Shown here piece after piece: positions 25,000 through 39,125 of a stretch of 64,000 nt of DNA. Source of the stretch: Antitrichia curtipendula. Taxonomy: Eukaryota; Streptophyta; Bryopsida; Hypnales; Leucodontaceae. The notes under the pieces were generated by a model that saw only the letters and a list, made by a program, of their open reading frames with translations, ran no database searches and had not been told where the DNA came from. The first letter of the stretch is position 1, and each line of letters begins with the position of its first letter. Location of the stretch: positions 9,114,001 to 9,178,000 of the forward strand of contig OX579642.1 of assembly GCA_951230915.1 (NCBI GenBank). Direction: 5' to 3'. The position numbers and the translations under genes are program-made.

Positions 25000-27900
25000 A
25001 ATAGTGTGGATCTGAAATAGAGTGAGTTTGAAATGGTGTGACTTGGAGACTGTGTGGTTTTTGGTTTTAGTTTGGGTTTGGTTGGATTTGTTTGAGAAGA
25101 AGCGTGCGGAGTGCTTTCGATGTGGTGACAATTAGAGTGGATGAGGTTTTAGTGTGAATGGGGTCAGACTTGTTCCGAGAATCTGAGTCTCCTGCGCGGG
25201 AGGTTTCGTTTCAGCCGGGAGTCAGGCTTTTTCATTTCATCTATTTTGGGCAGGGCAGAAAGCGTTCTCATCCAGTGCCATGGATGAAATATGAAAATAT
25301 GGATGAAATATTCCATCTCAAGGTTTTGTAGCATGTAGCAATTCTATATCAGGTTGTCAATCAAAGATCCCATTAGTTTTTTTTATTGATTTTTAAGTGA
25401 ATTTTTGTTTGAAAAAGAATATCAATAAACCATAGTTATAGACTTAAAGTTCATATTACTATAATTTATGGATTTTAAATTTTTTAAAATTGGAATAGAA
25501 ACTTTACTTGATAAGCTTTATTTCATATCAAATTCAGAAAAAATGATCATTTGTATGGCTAAAATTCACATCATGAGTAAATAGCAAAAAATTGCCAAAA
25601 TAATTGATAAAGGTGATTTGTGGGTTAAGCATCTTCTTTTTTAGAAAAGTCAATAATACCATAATGAGGGAATTTGCAATACTATTCATAATAGATTGTA
25701 GTAATTCTTGCCTACCAAAAATAGATGAAAAAATGTATTTTTTCCATCCTACAGTTTTAAATGAAATCATCCAAACGAACACTTAGTGTCTACAGCAATA
25801 TTGTTATGTGGTTAATTAAAAGTGGACGACATTCTATCACCATCTTCTTAAAAGTGGCACTATCCTCTATCCTCTTAAAAGAGACAAATGACACACTATG
25901 AATTGCTTTGCAAGTGAAAACATGTAGAAGTGAATCAACAACAATTCAAACACATTATAAAAGTCAAATCCTACATATTTCAAATAGGCATTCTTCAAAA
26001 AGTAAGGGGGGTACACCGAAAATAGCACCATTTAGAACCACCATCATCACTATGTGTACATCTCTAAAATCAATACATATATGTAGACATGTTGCACAAA
26101 TAATTTTAAAACATCTACCAAAAAATATTTAGATCCTTCATAACTTATGCATACAATATCCAAATGTCGCGTTTTTGGTGCATCAAAGTCTCTTTTTACT
26201 TGTCAACAAGAAAACATAAAAAATTTGACTAGTCTAATAAGTTAATAATAACTAGGCACAATAGCAAAAAGTGGCAATTTGGGGGGACCAATACCCACCT
26301 TACATCATCTTTTCCTTCAAAATAATCAAGGATCATCCCTATGAATGATCCTTGATTGGAATTAAAGTAGAATGCTCTAGAAGTGACCACTCACATAGAA
26401 GTACATTTTTCTTTCTTCAATGTACCAACAAGTACATTGAGGTGGATGCTTTTTGGTGACCACTACATTTCAACTTCAAAAGTTCGTAATTAATTCCACA
26501 TAAGTCCAAAAAATATGCCAATTCCATTCTTCTTCCTATGAAAATTTACTTAAAATTCTTTCAAGGAGTTTTAGCTTCCACCCAAGTGCAATTAGCTCTT
26601 ACAAGGTAGCTTCAATAAGAGCAGAGTATCTTTTCTTGATTCATTCCTTAGAGCCAAGGTTTATCAAGAATAGGATTGATACATGAATTCAATATACTAT
26701 ATATAAATAATTGTACAAATACATGTATTTTCGAATATTCTTTGAATTAATTAAGTGAATACTCTTTGAATAATTTTACATGTTTGTGTTGCCCTAAATC
26801 TTGCAAATCATTAAATGAAATTTACCTAGTCAATAGGGATGTGAGTTCCTTCAAGTTTTGGGACTGTGAGAATTTGGCCACAACAGCAAGATGACATGGC
26901 AAAATGACTGCCACATCAGATAATAATAATAATAATAATAATTTTTAATTATATTTTATTCTAGCCAACACTAATGCATTTACACCATTGGGAGCAAGTT
27001 TGAAGTGACCCTCCAATGCCCCCGAAAAACATCTAATGCGAAAGAAATTGATCAACTTTCAACCTGAATTGGTTACATAAACTAGCTTATTGAACTCCAT
27101 TCTTGTTGATCGAGCCACTTGATTGAATCAAATGTCGGGTGTCAACCAAGGCTGTTTTTTGGGAGAAATTTTGCCAGACTATCAGAAATCTGAACACTCT
27201 AGCTTCCTCATTCTAAAAACTAGCCTCTATAGTGAAGCTAGCAAGGGAGACATGGGTCCAAGAAAGAAACCTTGGTGTCAACTTGGAATCAATGTCGGTG
27301 AAAATGGATCTCATACTTATAGACTCTCTTGCTCCACAAGAATCTCTTGATTGTTGTATGGATTCACAAGCTAGATTAGAGATGCATGTATATTGTTGCT
27401 ACAACAATAACGATAATAATTTTCTCATATGGACTCTTCTTCTTGCTCCAACCAAGGATAGTTTTTAAAAATTGCCCCTTATTTTGTGCCGCATTTATTG
27501 ATAATTCTTCACATCACCTACATAATTTGGGGCCTCTAATTGCAAAAATGAATTCAAAATTTAAAAATATTATCGTGTATGGCAAATAAAAAAATTCTAG
27601 TGTTTTTCTATGTAGGGCAATGAGGGGGTCAATTCACCCTAGCCCACGTACACAAGTCAATCCATTTGTCAACATAATAACAACCTCATGAATTAAAATT
27701 AATAAGGTAATGTTGTTGCAAATACTAAATAGTGTCTTATGGATGACAAATAATCCTTTTATGTAAGATAGACAAATTGAATCCAATGCTCATCTTTGGA
27801 ATTTTGTGTAAAAAAAGAAAGGATCTTGCATAGTACTTGGTCTCCAATGAGTGCTTTTGGTTGTTTTTTAAGCAAGTGATTTACATGGTATTAAAAAGGA

Positions 27901-29900
27901 TGATTTTCAAGGTGACCAACCATGACATTCTAGGATTAAACATGCACACTTCGAAATCTAATGAAAATTGGTTGAAATATTGAAAGTCTTGTAGCCAACT
28001 ATAATATGTCACAACCACACCAAGAAGTTCACCATAATTTATGGCTATTCATCTCTTCCTACATTGAAAGAGAGTGGTCTTCATGGCCAAAATGGGGGGT
28101 TGTTTAAGAATGGGTTCTATCCCATAGAGTGGAATCTTGAGAGTTTATACAACCGATCAATGATGAATTGATCCATATTAATGGAAATTTTTTGTAACTA
28201 CATTGTGATTACTAGACTATCTAGCCTAACAAATGTATGCCAAAATTCCAACAATTTGCTCTTAAGGATTGATTGAAACAAAAAATATATGACTCCGATT
28301 AACCCTTAAAGAATAGATTGGTGACTATGGAAATCATCCATTTAGGTATCATGTATTCATTGGAAATCAAACTATTCATTAGAAAATCTGAATCCTGTGG
28401 AGGGCAGGTAACTTTTCATTTTTGGCCCCCCCACAGTGCAAATACAGAAAAATTAAAAATTAAAAATTAATTAAAAAAACTACTAAAAAAAATTAAATTG
28501 AATGTGGCACTGACATAATACTACTAGTGCCACATCAACTGCTAATAAATAATAAAAATAAATTAAAAAATTTCCAATTTTTTCTATAATTACACTATTG
28601 CCACTGAGAACTCATGGCCCTTTTGAGGCCTGTAATTTTTTCAAAGGATAAAAGACCTCCCCTTTTCACACAAAATTTAGAGGATAAATAGTTACATTTC
28701 TATCCCATATAGATGGATTATTTATCATTCATTGGCCAAAAAACAACCACAATGTTGTTTATGGGTTGATTGTGGGGAGTCACAATCATGCAAGTACAAT
28801 GCAATGCAATTCAGAAGTCAATCAAAAGATGAAAACATACAAAGAATGATGGAAAGAAATATACGAAGCTAGAGCTCATGTTTATGTTGTGAGTACCAAT
28901 TTTATAATGTGCCATGTGCTGTTGCTACAACCAAAATAGAAGTAAAAGTAATTTTCTAATTCATAAAAACTCCAAAATTCAAGATCTTTTCTGCAATGAG
29001 TCCAAAATTACAAAACAACACTTGTGCACCCCTCCTCACAAAGGGCTTTCCAACGGTACCAAGAACACAACCAGGATCTCACACAACCAAGGGCTCATGG
29101 TCTAGGAGATCTCATCATAACAAACAAAACAAAGCAAAACAAAACAAAACAAAACAACTTAAGGTATGGATAATATAAAGCCTTAGGAAATAAGGTACTG
29201 AAGGGATAGATCTCCAATGACAAGTTGCGGACGAAGAGATTACCATTTTGTGTTGCTTGAACAGCAATTTGTCGGTGTAAGTGGTCCAGTGGTCCATATG
29301 TTAATGTCGGTGTGATCAAGTTAGATACAATCGGCACTTGGTGATATCTTTATGAAAAAACCTAAGTGAAACCTGTGTAAAATTTGGCTATTGGTTTTAG
29401 TTAGCAGGAGCAATCTGGCTTTCTAAGAAAATCTTAATTTCTCTTTTACAAAAAATTGCCTTGCCGTTCTCCATACCAAAGTGGCGAAAATTCGTGCAAA
29501 CAAAACACTGCACACATGAAACGAAACGCGTTCCTTGCAGAGAGGAACTTACTGGAAAGTGAGCTTGCTGCTTACCGACTTACTGCGTCCGCCTCCTTTG
29601 AATCAGTCGGTTGTATTCGCATGAACTTGGAATCAATGACATGGTAGTGGACCTGGTGGGAGATTTGATCCCACTTGCTCCATGTTGACTTGTGGAATCC
29701 AACAATTGGAAAGTTTCCAAATAATGCAATTGAACGCGATTTTGGGGGGACAAGAGAGGCAAGTTTTAGTCTAAAACAAATCTGGCAGCATACTGCACTT
29801 AAAAAAAAAAATCATCTCAAAAGAAAATATATCACTCCCAATTTATGACCAACCATTACTCCAGCAGTATTTAATAAATTAAGGTCCAAGGAACTATAAA
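25000..29900. other. Gene-free intergenic DNA with simple repeats
   Basis: No exon is recognisable between the TOL promoter and the STA1 3' flank. Simple repeats seen: a TAA run near 26920-26941 and an AAAAC run near 29118-29156. The short open frames here show no domain motif. Confidence 0.45.
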
Positions 29901-30248
29901 TGGGTTGCTTTTACTAAAGAAATTTCACACATGGACCCTCAAAGGTTTAACCAACACAACAATTATCGCAGTAAAACTGTGCGCGGCAAATAACAAATTA
30001 AGATCAAATACAAGCTCTAAGAGACCAAATCTGTTCGCACAAGTAAGCAAACACCAAAGGCTCAAAATCCTGAAAGAATCTCGTGAAAATTTTGAAAATA
30101 TTTACATGATGAGTAAACTCGTATTGGTCAATCTTTCCAGAACACTAACAAGACCAAAGTCACATGCGAGAACATCTCTGAAGTAAAGTACAAAACTCTA
30201 AGGCAGACGAAGAGGCTGTGTGTAAAGTGTAGGAATGTGGAGTCTCTC

Positions 30249-33200
30249 TTACATGGTCTCCTCATCCTTGGCCGCTAGCACGAGCTTCTTCAAAATGGCC
30301 TCCGTTGTGAAATGAGCGTTTTCCACCGCCTTGGACACTTTCGTCCACCTCTCTCCATGCCGAGGATCGGCCGCTGCACACCTCTGTAACACATCATGGT
30401 GCACTTCCTCACTAGAGTGTTGCAGCTCAAACTTGTACAGCTGAGCCCAGAAGTCTCCAATGTCGGGAGCCAAAGTCACCGCCCGGTTCAACCAGCTCCT
30501 TGCCTTGTCCACCTTCCGGTCCTGCCAAAACAACTTCGCCACACCTGCGATGACGAAGGGGTCCTGGTCACAGCGTTTCAAAGCGTCCAGGCTCTTGGAC
30601 CTGCGTTGAGGTCGAGGAGCCATATCAATAGCTTCGGCCCACAGACGACCACTGGTAGGACAATCTTGCAAAGCCTTGGCCATCAGGGACTCGGCTTCCT
30701 TCTTGTTTCCGGCATGAGCCTCCACGCGAATGGCAGCCAGCCAGAGCTCCGGATTGTGAGTATTCTTGAGCCTGGCCTTGTTGAGAACGGCTCGCGCTTT
30801 ACTCAGCCCTCCCACTCTCTCCTCCAAGGCAGCTGCAGATAGCCAAAGTGGAGTACTGTGGGGACAATTCTTCAACGCTCGCTCATAGGTTTCGCGTGCA
30901 GCTTCAGGCTGCCCGATGCGATCCTTGAGCTGGCCTAGCATAAGCCACAGCTTGTGGAATTGGGGAAACCTCTCCAGACCTTCCTCTAACAACTCCCTCT
31001 CCTTGTCCAAATTGCCAATCTCACGCTCCACAATCGCCGATTTCATCCAGACACGCTCCGTGCCTCCTCGCTCTCGGGCCTTCGCCAACAGCATCCGAGC
31101 CCTCTCAGGCTCATGATTTTCAAACTCCAGCTTAAATGCAGCTAACCAAATCTCCTCCGAATTCGGAATTGCAGCATATGCCTCCTGGAGGATGGCACGC
31201 GCCGAGGGAACATCGCCAGCTAACCACTTCTCCTTGGCACCCATGAGCCACAGCACTTCAGCCTGCGGGCAATACCCCACAGCCTTCTTGAGCATGGCGT
31301 CCAGCGATTCGCGCGTTCCGTGACTCTTTTCCAATTGCGCAGCTTTCAACCAAACACTCTTCTTGCCAGGGAAGGATGTTAATGCATGAGCGTAGATTGC
31401 ACGGGCCGTTTCCACGGAGCCACGTTTCTTGCACTCATCTGCATCTGCCACCCACGTTCTCTTCCTGTCCTCCTCTTCAACTCCAATGCCAATGGTGGAG
31501 TTCACAATAGCTTGGCATGTAGTCACCGACCCCGCACGCTCTGCTGCTTCAGCCTCCTTCATCCAGGCCTCTCTATCAATCGAAACATTATCCCGTTGCA
31601 GCGTCCGGATAGCTCTGTCAATAATACGTGCCACCATCGCTGAGTTCCGGTTCGCTTCTTCCAGCTTCGCCGCAGTGATCCAGATACTTGTCTCCGTGGG
31701 TAACACCTCACGTGCCTTGTTCAGAACCCGCTTTGCATTGTCATAAGTCTCCAGGCGCGCCAGAGCCAACCAAAGCTCCACATGCAGAGGACAACATTCA
31801 ACAGCTCGCGAGAGGAGAATCCGTGCATCATCCTCTTTCGCAAGCTCCACAACGGCTTTCCAAATTCTCACAGAGTCTGGGATATGCTCAAGAGCTTTCC
31901 GCAGCACCCGCGACTTGCTGATATCATCGCCCTCCAGCTTGGAAGCTTGCATCCACAGCTTCACGGAGTTCGGAATCGCCTTCACTCCCTGCGCCAACAC
32001 AGCTTTCGCAGTCTTGGGAGTCGCCAATCGGCAAGCCTCCAGCCACACATCCTCGTTCTGAGGACACTCCTCACACCCTTGCTGAATGAAATTCCTCGCA
32101 GCAGCAATCTTTCCAGCCACTTCTTCCAACCGTGCAGCCGCAATCCAACCCGGGCCATGCTTGGGGTTGGTCTGGATCACAGACTTCAGCAACAGTCTCG
32201 CCTTCTTGATATCTGAAATCTCCGCGTCACTATTGATCTTCATACTCTTCAAATCAGTGAGATATCCCTTAGGATCCACCACAGTCAACCCAGTCACAGA
32301 GTCAGAGAGACGATCCAGTTTCAATGACAACACAGTCCCTCTCCCCTCTCCCACAGCTGTAAGATCTGTCACAGGAGTCTGTCCATACGGGGTCTCCACA
32401 CCAGCAGCTCGTGACCGCGGGTCCAGCGCAGTTGCATGCTCATGTTCCTGCTTTGCCCTCTCAAACAAAGTGTCAGGTGGAGGGACGAAGCTTTCAAACC
32501 GTTTCTTCTTGTTGCGCAAAGAGTAGTCTCCAATTTCAGGAATACTATCCCACTCAGTCGCTGACAACGTTCCCAACTTACGCTTCAAATCAGCAAACTG
32601 CTCTGTAATTTTAGGGTTAGAAGCTCGATACTTCTCGATTTCTTTCTTCAATCGCGCTTCTCGCCGGTCCTTCCGACGAGAGTCCATGCGCTTGTCAATA
32701 TCCTCCCACACAGCATCAGCCTCCTTGTCGTCTTCATCGTACTCCCCTGAAGCGAACAACCCCACGTCGTTCCCTTCAAACTCATCAAACTTTTGATTCT
32801 CGTCGTACCCTTTCTCCTCGGCTTCTTCCTCCTCTTCTTCACCTCCTTTCCCCCGCCCACGACCGGCTCCAGGAGGGGCCGCTGCAGCGCCTCCAATTGT
32901 AGTTGCAGTTCTGTCAGGCAAATCGGGAGCAGCTCGTGCAGGTCCAATATCAGAACGGGTGGTAAAACCCGTAGCACCACGTCCCAATCCGGCAACGTAA
33001 TTCGCTGGAGGTCGCAAGTTCGAAAAATCCAACCGCGGCTTGGGCACCACGGGGGCTTGCATCCCGCCTCGCAGTTTCCCTGTGAGATGCAGAGTGGCAC
33101 CGCCGGTAACGCCATAGCTTTCAAGCAGAGGAGAAGCCTCGGTTAGCTGCTTGTTCAGATACGAAATACCAAAGTGACGAGCGGGGATATGTTCTCGCGA

Positions 33201-33296
33201 TTCAACTTCCGCCTTCAGCGCTTGCACAGTGGGAGCCTCTTCCAACAAGTATAGCGAGAGAGTCCTCCCCGAGAGGTTCCGGACAAACAGATGCAT
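30249..33296 (-). CDS. STA1: STA1/PRP6-type U5 snRNP pre-mRNA splicing factor, 1015 aa
   Basis: PRP6/STA1 bridges U5 and U4/U6 in the tri-snRNP; in Arabidopsis STA1 is needed for splicing and stress tolerance. The coding frame is uninterrupted, like Arabidopsis STA1, which is also intronless and of near-equal length (about 1030 aa). Residues 1-75 form a ubiquitin-like N-terminus ([20 protein letters not shown]...). About 80-250 is the PRP1_N segment ([52 protein letters not shown]). From ~360 to the end are tandem HAT/TPR-like repeats with recurrent W-LEAA-LE patterns ([40 protein letters not shown]). An acidic/glycine stretch near 145-162 is a linker. The start matches the expected N-terminus. 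The 5' leader likely carries an intron (separate entry). No sign of decay. Confidence 0.97.
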   Translation of the reverse strand: MHLFVRNLSGRTLSLYLLEEAPTVQALKAEVESREHIPARHFGISYLNKQLTEASPLLESYGVTGGATLHLTGKLRGGMQAPVVPKPRLDFSNLRPPANYVAGLGRGATGFTTRSDIGPARAAPDLPDRTATTIGGAAAAPPGAGRGRGKGGEEEEEEAEEKGYDENQKFDEFEGNDVGLFASGEYDEDDKEADAVWEDIDKRMDSRRKDRREARLKKEIEKYRASNPKITEQFADLKRKLGTLSATEWDSIPEIGDYSLRNKKKRFESFVPPPDTLFERAKQEHEHATALDPRSRAAGVETPYGQTPVTDLTAVGEGRGTVLSLKLDRLSDSVTGLTVVDPKGYLTDLKSMKINSDAEISDIKKARLLLKSVIQTNPKHGPGWIAAARLEEVAGKIAAARNFIQQGCEECPQNEDVWLEACRLATPKTAKAVLAQGVKAIPNSVKLWMQASKLEGDDISKSRVLRKALEHIPDSVRIWKAVVELAKEDDARILLSRAVECCPLHVELWLALARLETYDNAKRVLNKAREVLPTETSIWITAAKLEEANRNSAMVARIIDRAIRTLQRDNVSIDREAWMKEAEAAERAGSVTTCQAIVNSTIGIGVEEEDRKRTWVADADECKKRGSVETARAIYAHALTSFPGKKSVWLKAAQLEKSHGTRESLDAMLKKAVGYCPQAEVLWLMGAKEKWLAGDVPSARAILQEAYAAIPNSEEIWLAAFKLEFENHEPERARMLLAKARERGGTERVWMKSAIVEREIGNLDKERELLEEGLERFPQFHKLWLMLGQLKDRIGQPEAARETYERALKNCPHSTPLWLSAAALEERVGGLSKARAVLNKARLKNTHNPELWLAAIRVEAHAGNKKEAESLMAKALQDCPTSGRLWAEAIDMAPRPQRRSKSLDALKRCDQDPFVIAGVAKLFWQDRKVDKARSWLNRAVTLAPDIGDFWAQLYKFELQHSSEEVHHDVLQRCAAADPRHGERWTKVSKAVENAHFTTEAILKKLVLAAKDEETM

Positions 33297-33304
33297 TGCG
33301 AAAT

Positions 33305-33910
33305 TCTGTTTAAAACCCTAAAATCACAAATTCGTGTTAATTCAAGTTAAGGCAAGCTCGAAGCAGACAATCTCTTTAATTCTGAAGAAAAAACCACAAA
33401 CGCCGCAACCACCACAAAACCGATATCTCGAAAACCTAATCCTCAAAAAACCTGTCAAAAACACGAAAGCGAGGATCTTCCACTCTTCCTCTTGAACCCT
33501 AATAACCGTAACCTCACAAAATCGTGTCAATATGATGGAGAATCGGCTTAAATCTCTACTGTAATCAGGATACTGCTGTATTTCAGAAGCAAAAATCACA
33601 ATCGCTTCAATACGCAAACCTCCAATAACTCGACAACCAAAACCCTAAACGATCACTCAGAACGCAAAAACGAGAATTCTGGTCTTCCGCTCGTATCAAA
33701 AAAATTCAACCAGCTTGAAGGTCAATTTCACAAAAAATGGCGAAGCAGAAACGCCAAACACCACACTCAAGGTCCGCAACGGCCGCAGAAAGGATTCCTA
33801 CCAAGGACTGCAAAATGAAATCTAAACCCCTAAAGAAATGATTACAGCGTTAAATTCGAAAAGAGAAAGTTCTAGAAGGCAGCAGGAACTCAAATTTCAA
33901 CGAACCCACC
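33305..33910 (-). promoter_or_regulatory. Probable 5' leader intron of STA1
   Basis: A donor GAAG|GTGGGT at 33910/33909 and an acceptor TTTTAAACAG|AATTTC at 33306/33305 would remove about 604 nt and leave only nine untranslated bases between the splice junction and the ATG at 33296. Telobox-like AAACCCTA words occur near 33313 and 33643, and a related AACCCTAA near 33500. Such motifs and leader introns are common in highly expressed plant genes. Inferred from splice-site consensus only. Confidence 0.5.
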
Positions 33911-35852
33911 TTCAGGAAACGGGAAATCCTCCACGAGCTTGCGCGTTACTCCATTAAATCAAAAAGTTGGAAGCGCTTCCGCGAGCAGGATCTCTAACAA
34001 TAAGTCGAGTTCGGGAAATCATCTCTCCAGTGTCATGAATTGGATGAAATATTGTAAGGAGTGTCACTCTGTTCATCCTGTGCACATGCGAAGTGCTATG
34101 ACTGTTTGAGCTTCAAGTGTCTCTTTGGGCTCTTTCCGGAAGGGAGGAGGTTTTTTATTGAAGCTACATGTGAGGAAGTTTGAGTAATTTGAAAAAGCGA
34201 TTGCATAAAAGGACACAACCTCTCATAATATAGTTGTTTATTTAGAAGGTAATTGTTCAAATATTAAATATTTGAATGTGGTTCCCTTTAAATTATTCAA
34301 ATTCTTGTTGGATCCTTTTGGAAATCAAAAGGCATGCATTTTTTGGATTCCATATAAATAAATTATGAGCTTTCAAGGTCTTAAAATAAGGTTAGTCTGT
34401 ATCTACAATCCACCCTAAGCATTTGTTAATGGAAGTTGTACATTTAGATGAGAATATGGAGGGCTCAAATTTAGAAATAGGATAGAATTGGATGCAATTA
34501 TTTTTGTAGGATCGAGAAAAAAATTTGTGATGTCTTCCATTTATGTAATAAGGGACCAACAAATTAATAGGGAGGGAAGTGCTAGCACTTTGTAGGGATT
34601 AGACGTAACTAGACAAAAGTCCTAATAGTAACAAGTTCCTCATGTACAATGATGAAACTTTATATTCCTCATCAAGTCATTGTTGTCACTGCTTGCAACT
34701 TGTTGGACTCCAAACGGTAATTTCAAGTGCTCATCTTCAAAGACACCACTTTTTTTTGGTCAACAACTCGTATTGTTGTTGTCAATCCTACATCCATCAA
34801 ATGTTTTGCTCAAAGCAAAGTGTAGTGAATATTTATGTTCATCCCTATGCTGTAAATCATGTTCTTTGCAATTCACATAATTGTAGAGGATTGATTTTAT
34901 AATCTTTTTATTGGATGTGGTCTTCTTCAAAACTTGTTTTGCAATGTGAGGGTTCAATTTATGTTAGTATGTGGTTAGGATCCAAAAAAGAACTTGTAGT
35001 ATAAAATTGAAGAACAACTTGCAAGCAATACTTGCTGCAATTATTAAAAGAAACTACAAGTAGTGCATTTCAAAGTATTTGTTTTCCTGAAAAAATTCTT
35101 AACTAGTTTTGTATATAGTTTTGGGAGTCAAAGCATAGTTCTAAGGCCTAAATATTTAAGCATATATAATTTGTATACTTCTACTTCATTGTATTTAAAT
35201 TTTTTAAATTTATATCCAAAAATAATTCATAATATTTCTAATATTGCTCCAATTGCAACACAAAATACAAGTGCTTTGTGCATGAATCATCATTTTCAAA
35301 TTTCCATGGCAAGAAAATATAAGGAAGTTTGTAGTGCAAAAAAACATGGCTTTTCCATTAATTTTTTCAAGGCCTTGAATTAAATTTGGACCTCTGATTA
35401 GAGCCTAGTAATTTCTTAAAAAACAAACTAATACTAGAATTTTACAAACAAATTAAAACTTACATGGGCTTAAAATGACACCTTATAAATGACATCAAAA
35501 CTTCAAATAATACTTAAATTGTATCACTCTTGTATGCTAAATGGCACTTTAACTGATATTTTTCCATTTGGTATCATTCTTCCAGTGTTACTCATTCACT
35601 ATTAATATTGTAATGTATTATTTTCTTCTCAAGAATTAATTGACCAAAATGCATATATAATATTTTTTAATTTAGTTTTTTTTCCTAAAAAATGATGTTA
35701 GTCTAAATATTTGCAACAAGCAAAGGTTTGACAATCATAAGTCATCATACCAAACCAATGAAACTTGTGCCAATTTACAGTTCACTCTTACACTCTAACA
35801 TCGATTGATATGGCACTCACAATTTCACAAACTACAAACAGGGCAACACTAT

Positions 35853-35980
35853 ACAATTCTACAATCCACAATCAACAATACTAAACAATTTTACAATCTC
35901 CAAACAACAACACTAAACAATTTTACAATCCACAAATAAAAACACTAAACAATTCCACAATCCACAAACAACAATACTAG
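35853..35980. repeat. Four tandem copies of a 32-bp unit
   Basis: Copies begin at 35853, 35885, 35917 and 35949. The unit begins ACAATTYTACAATCYACAAA (20 of its 32 bases). A partial, more diverged copy precedes the first. Non-coding minisatellite. Confidence 0.85.
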
Positions 35981-36735
35981 CATTGAAGAATCTCATAGCT
36001 TCATTAAACGATAGTGAAGTTCATTTATAATTCAACAACAAAATACAACAAATGAACACCAAGAAGAATTGAATAAGAAAGATGAATAGTTGGAAAATGA
36101 AATTGGCAATTAAAATCCATGATGGTGGGAATGAAATTTTGGTTCAACACCCGTTAACTTACAAACAAATGGAGAAAGGTGAGCTAGCACTCTCTAGTAG
36201 TGCATCCAACAATGTTAATTCTCGACAAATTCAATTGTAAACTATACCTTTAGCCCAAACATCCGCACACCTTTGCACCATGACATCCCTCATCAATTCT
36301 ATGAACTTTGCTCCAATTTTCTTGCCTTGTACACATCATTGTAGAAATTCTTCACTATAATGAATTGGTTGAAATAAATTGGTGGCTTTCAAGTTTGGAA
36401 CCACCATCACAATTAGAATGTGACACATGAAGTTGGGCAAAGTTCATGTATGGCATAGATGAAAAGGTGGATTTTTCATCTTATGAATTTTGTTCCTAAA
36501 TTGTGTCCTCCTAATAAGAAAATGGTCATTTTTCATATGTTAAATTTAGGTGTACATAAGCCTTGATCCATCCATAAATTTTAGGCGTTTGTCGGCATAA
36601 ATGGTGACCACTATCTATAGGTCAAATTTTAGCACATTTTAGGTATGAAATTTGGAATATTTATGTTCATGATAATATATAGCTTTCTATACATCAAATT
36701 GCACAATTTTTTGTGGGTAAAATTTAAGCTAATCC

Positions 36736-36741
<6 letters not shown>

Positions 36742-36774
<33 letters not shown>
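36742..36774. repeat. TA dinucleotide microsatellite
   Basis: An uninterrupted run of about 16 TA units, directly after a CATACA segment. Confidence 0.9.
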
Positions 36775-36776
<2 letters not shown>

Positions 36777-37588
36777 ACGTAATCTAGCTATGCATCTATC
36801 TATCAAATTTTTAGAACATCTACCAAAGCTTTTTCTCATTTTGCACTCCCTTCAATTGCTCAAAATGGATCTTGCTCACAAACAAACACCTAGTAGAATT
36901 AAAACTAGAGTTTTAAACCTTCTAGTCTCAAGTTTTATTGTATGCAACAAAAAAAATTGTAAAAAAGGTACAAAATAGTTTATCTATATGTCTACATTGA
37001 AGAGGTGAAAAATGCCTTTGCTAATGGTGACACTAATGACCTTCAAAGGGCAACTATATTGGTATAGAGGGATATAGTTGATGTAGAATGTTGAACAAAT
37101 ACTAGACTCTAAATGTATGCATGATTTGTAAGAAAGTCAAAGTTATTTCACTTTTGTGCACGACAATTAAGGTGGTGCGCTACCTATGATACAAAGATTT
37201 GAGACAAAGAGTTTTCATCGCAGATGAGAAAATTGATCCTTCTGAGCATAGTCTCCATGGCAATGTCAAATGCATCTAGCGTTGATGGTGGGGATTGTTT
37301 TCCATGGTGTGTGTTGATATTAACAATCAAACTATAATTAGAAGTTATTATTTCGGACATGAAGGAAAACAAAACAATTCCTTAATTTTTGAATCCGACA
37401 TTGTATGTTTAGGAGACTTTTTAATAATTTATGTGGATTTTAAAAGTGAAGTGTTGGAATAGGAATGTCAGGATGTCATGATGTCCAGTGAACGTGGACA
37501 CTATCCCTTAGACGTCTTTTGACATTTGTAAATTTGTTTTTTTATTGGTGACAATAAAAAAATAACATATGTGGTTGTCCGCGAAGAC

Positions 37589-37919
37589 TGTTACGAACAT
37601 AGTTTAAAACCCTTTCTACGAAGTTTGTAGGAAGTTTTTTGAGAAGTTCTCCAATCAGCAAGAAGGTTCTAAAAATTTCTAAAATAGCCTTCAAGCTAGG
37701 GGGAAGCTTTTTGATAAGCTTCTCAAATAGCTGAAGCTTCTGGAAGAACCTCCTAGCTGGTAGTATATATAGGAGTTGAGGCTGAGGTAGTCCTCAATCT
37801 CGACAACAATTCTCTTGAACTTAACTCCCGGCTCAAGTTCTACTCTTGTACTTCTTGAACTCTAATATCAAATCTTATTATCTAAAAACTCATCTTTTTT
37901 TTATCTTGTCTTGTATCCA
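37589..37919 (+). repeat. 5' LTR of the gypsy element (approximate)
   Basis: This begins TGTTACGAACATAGTTTAAA and matches the 3' LTR at 42527 (TGTCACGGATATAGTTTAAA), with conserved blocks up to CTTGTCTTGTATC. It contains a perfect GAAnnTTCnnGAA pattern at 37733-37745, a TATATATA box at 37764-37771 and shared transcribed-region text (TACTTCTTGAACTCTAATAT). The right border is uncertain because the two copies diverge after TTGTATC. No target duplication was found. Confidence 0.7.
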
Positions 37920-38311
37920 TTATAGTTTGTCGAGACTAACATTTAAATTTTGTTTTGTAAAATTTGGATCCAAACTTTCTTAGCAAACGGATAGACTGTC
38001 TATTTAGCTTATATCTTGTCATACTAGTCGTTCATAGAATCAAGGATAAAATTAATATTAAAGTTTATTTTTCTTTGTTCGAGTGTAGATTATCCTTTTT
38101 CTTGAAAATATTAAAGCGCTTAGAAGTTGCGGATTATCCTCTTTTAAACTAGTATTAATTTTTTCTCAACAAAGTTTTTTTTTATTGTGTGCAGACTACC
38201 ACCCTTTTTGAAAACAATTTTAATATTTAAAGATTGCAGATTACCCATCTCTAAATTGTTGATTTTTGATCAATAGATCAATTTTTTAGTGTTCTTTTAA
38301 AGTCAATCAAG

Positions 38312-38980
38312 ATGTCAAGAAGTGAAGACGCTACTTTAATAGCAGCCAGAGTAAAACTCATCTTGCAGGCCATTGATTCTTTATCCATCAGAACAAATGT
38401 TCTTGAAGATTTTGCTACAACGATCAATACAAGTTCAAGAATGGTTGCAGTATCTCAATCCATGTCATCTACTTCAACTTTGGAGACAAGTTTGTCTATC
38501 CAAAATTTCAACTCAAATATCTCAAACGCAAGGGAGCCAAAAATTAGTCTCCTTGAAAAATTTGATGGTTCTAGATCAAAATTTTAAGGGTTTGTGAATC
38601 AAATTCAACTTATTATTTTTCTTCATCCTCAATGGTATCCAAATGATGAATTACGAGTTGGCTTGGTTGGAAGTTTGTTCACCAAACAAGCTTTATTTTG
38701 TTTTTTGTCCTTATTTAAAAAAATATTTTCAATTCATAACAACTTTGAAGCATTTTTAGCCATATTTTCTGAAGCATTTGGAAAACATGACAAGATCCAT
38801 TGGAGAACAACTAAAGTTCGTTCTTTACAACAAGGATCTCCCTTAGCTTTGCTATACGCATCTGAATTCCAACAACTTGCTTGCGACATCAACTGGAAAA
38901 AAGAAGTACTTATGAGCCAATTTCAATGGGACTTAAGAGATGACGTGGAGGATTTATTATTATTGTTTTCCGACCCTTAA
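38312..38980 (+). pseudogene. gag-like remnant of the gypsy element
   Basis: The frame from 38312 (MSRSEDATLIAARVKLILQA...) is broken by a stop near 38587 and resumes at 38594-38980, with the capsid-like words YPNDELRVGLVGSLFTKQAL and FEAFLAIFSEAFG and the stretch LALLYASEFQQLACDINW, typical of gypsy gag domains. Assignment rests on position and these patterns. Confidence 0.6.
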
Positions 38981-39125
38981 ACATTAAATGAAGCAATAAG
39001 CTAAGCCATGAAATGTGACAACTGATTAATCCAAAGACGTCAAGATCAACGGTTGTGGACTGCACTAATAACACAAACAAATTTTTTGCCAACAATCAAG
39101 GCAGTACATATTACAAACACACATT

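Larger units (their letters stand above)
33911..37588. other. Gene-free intergenic DNA
   Basis: The first ~150 bases are the likely STA1 core promoter. The rest is AT-rich with no recognisable exon. It holds a 32-bp tandem repeat (35853-35980) and a TA microsatellite (36742-36774), listed separately. Confidence 0.45.

Noticed and set aside
30396..32526. Several forward open frames of 66-148 codons
   Set aside because: All are antisense to the STA1 coding region, arising from its GC-rich codons.
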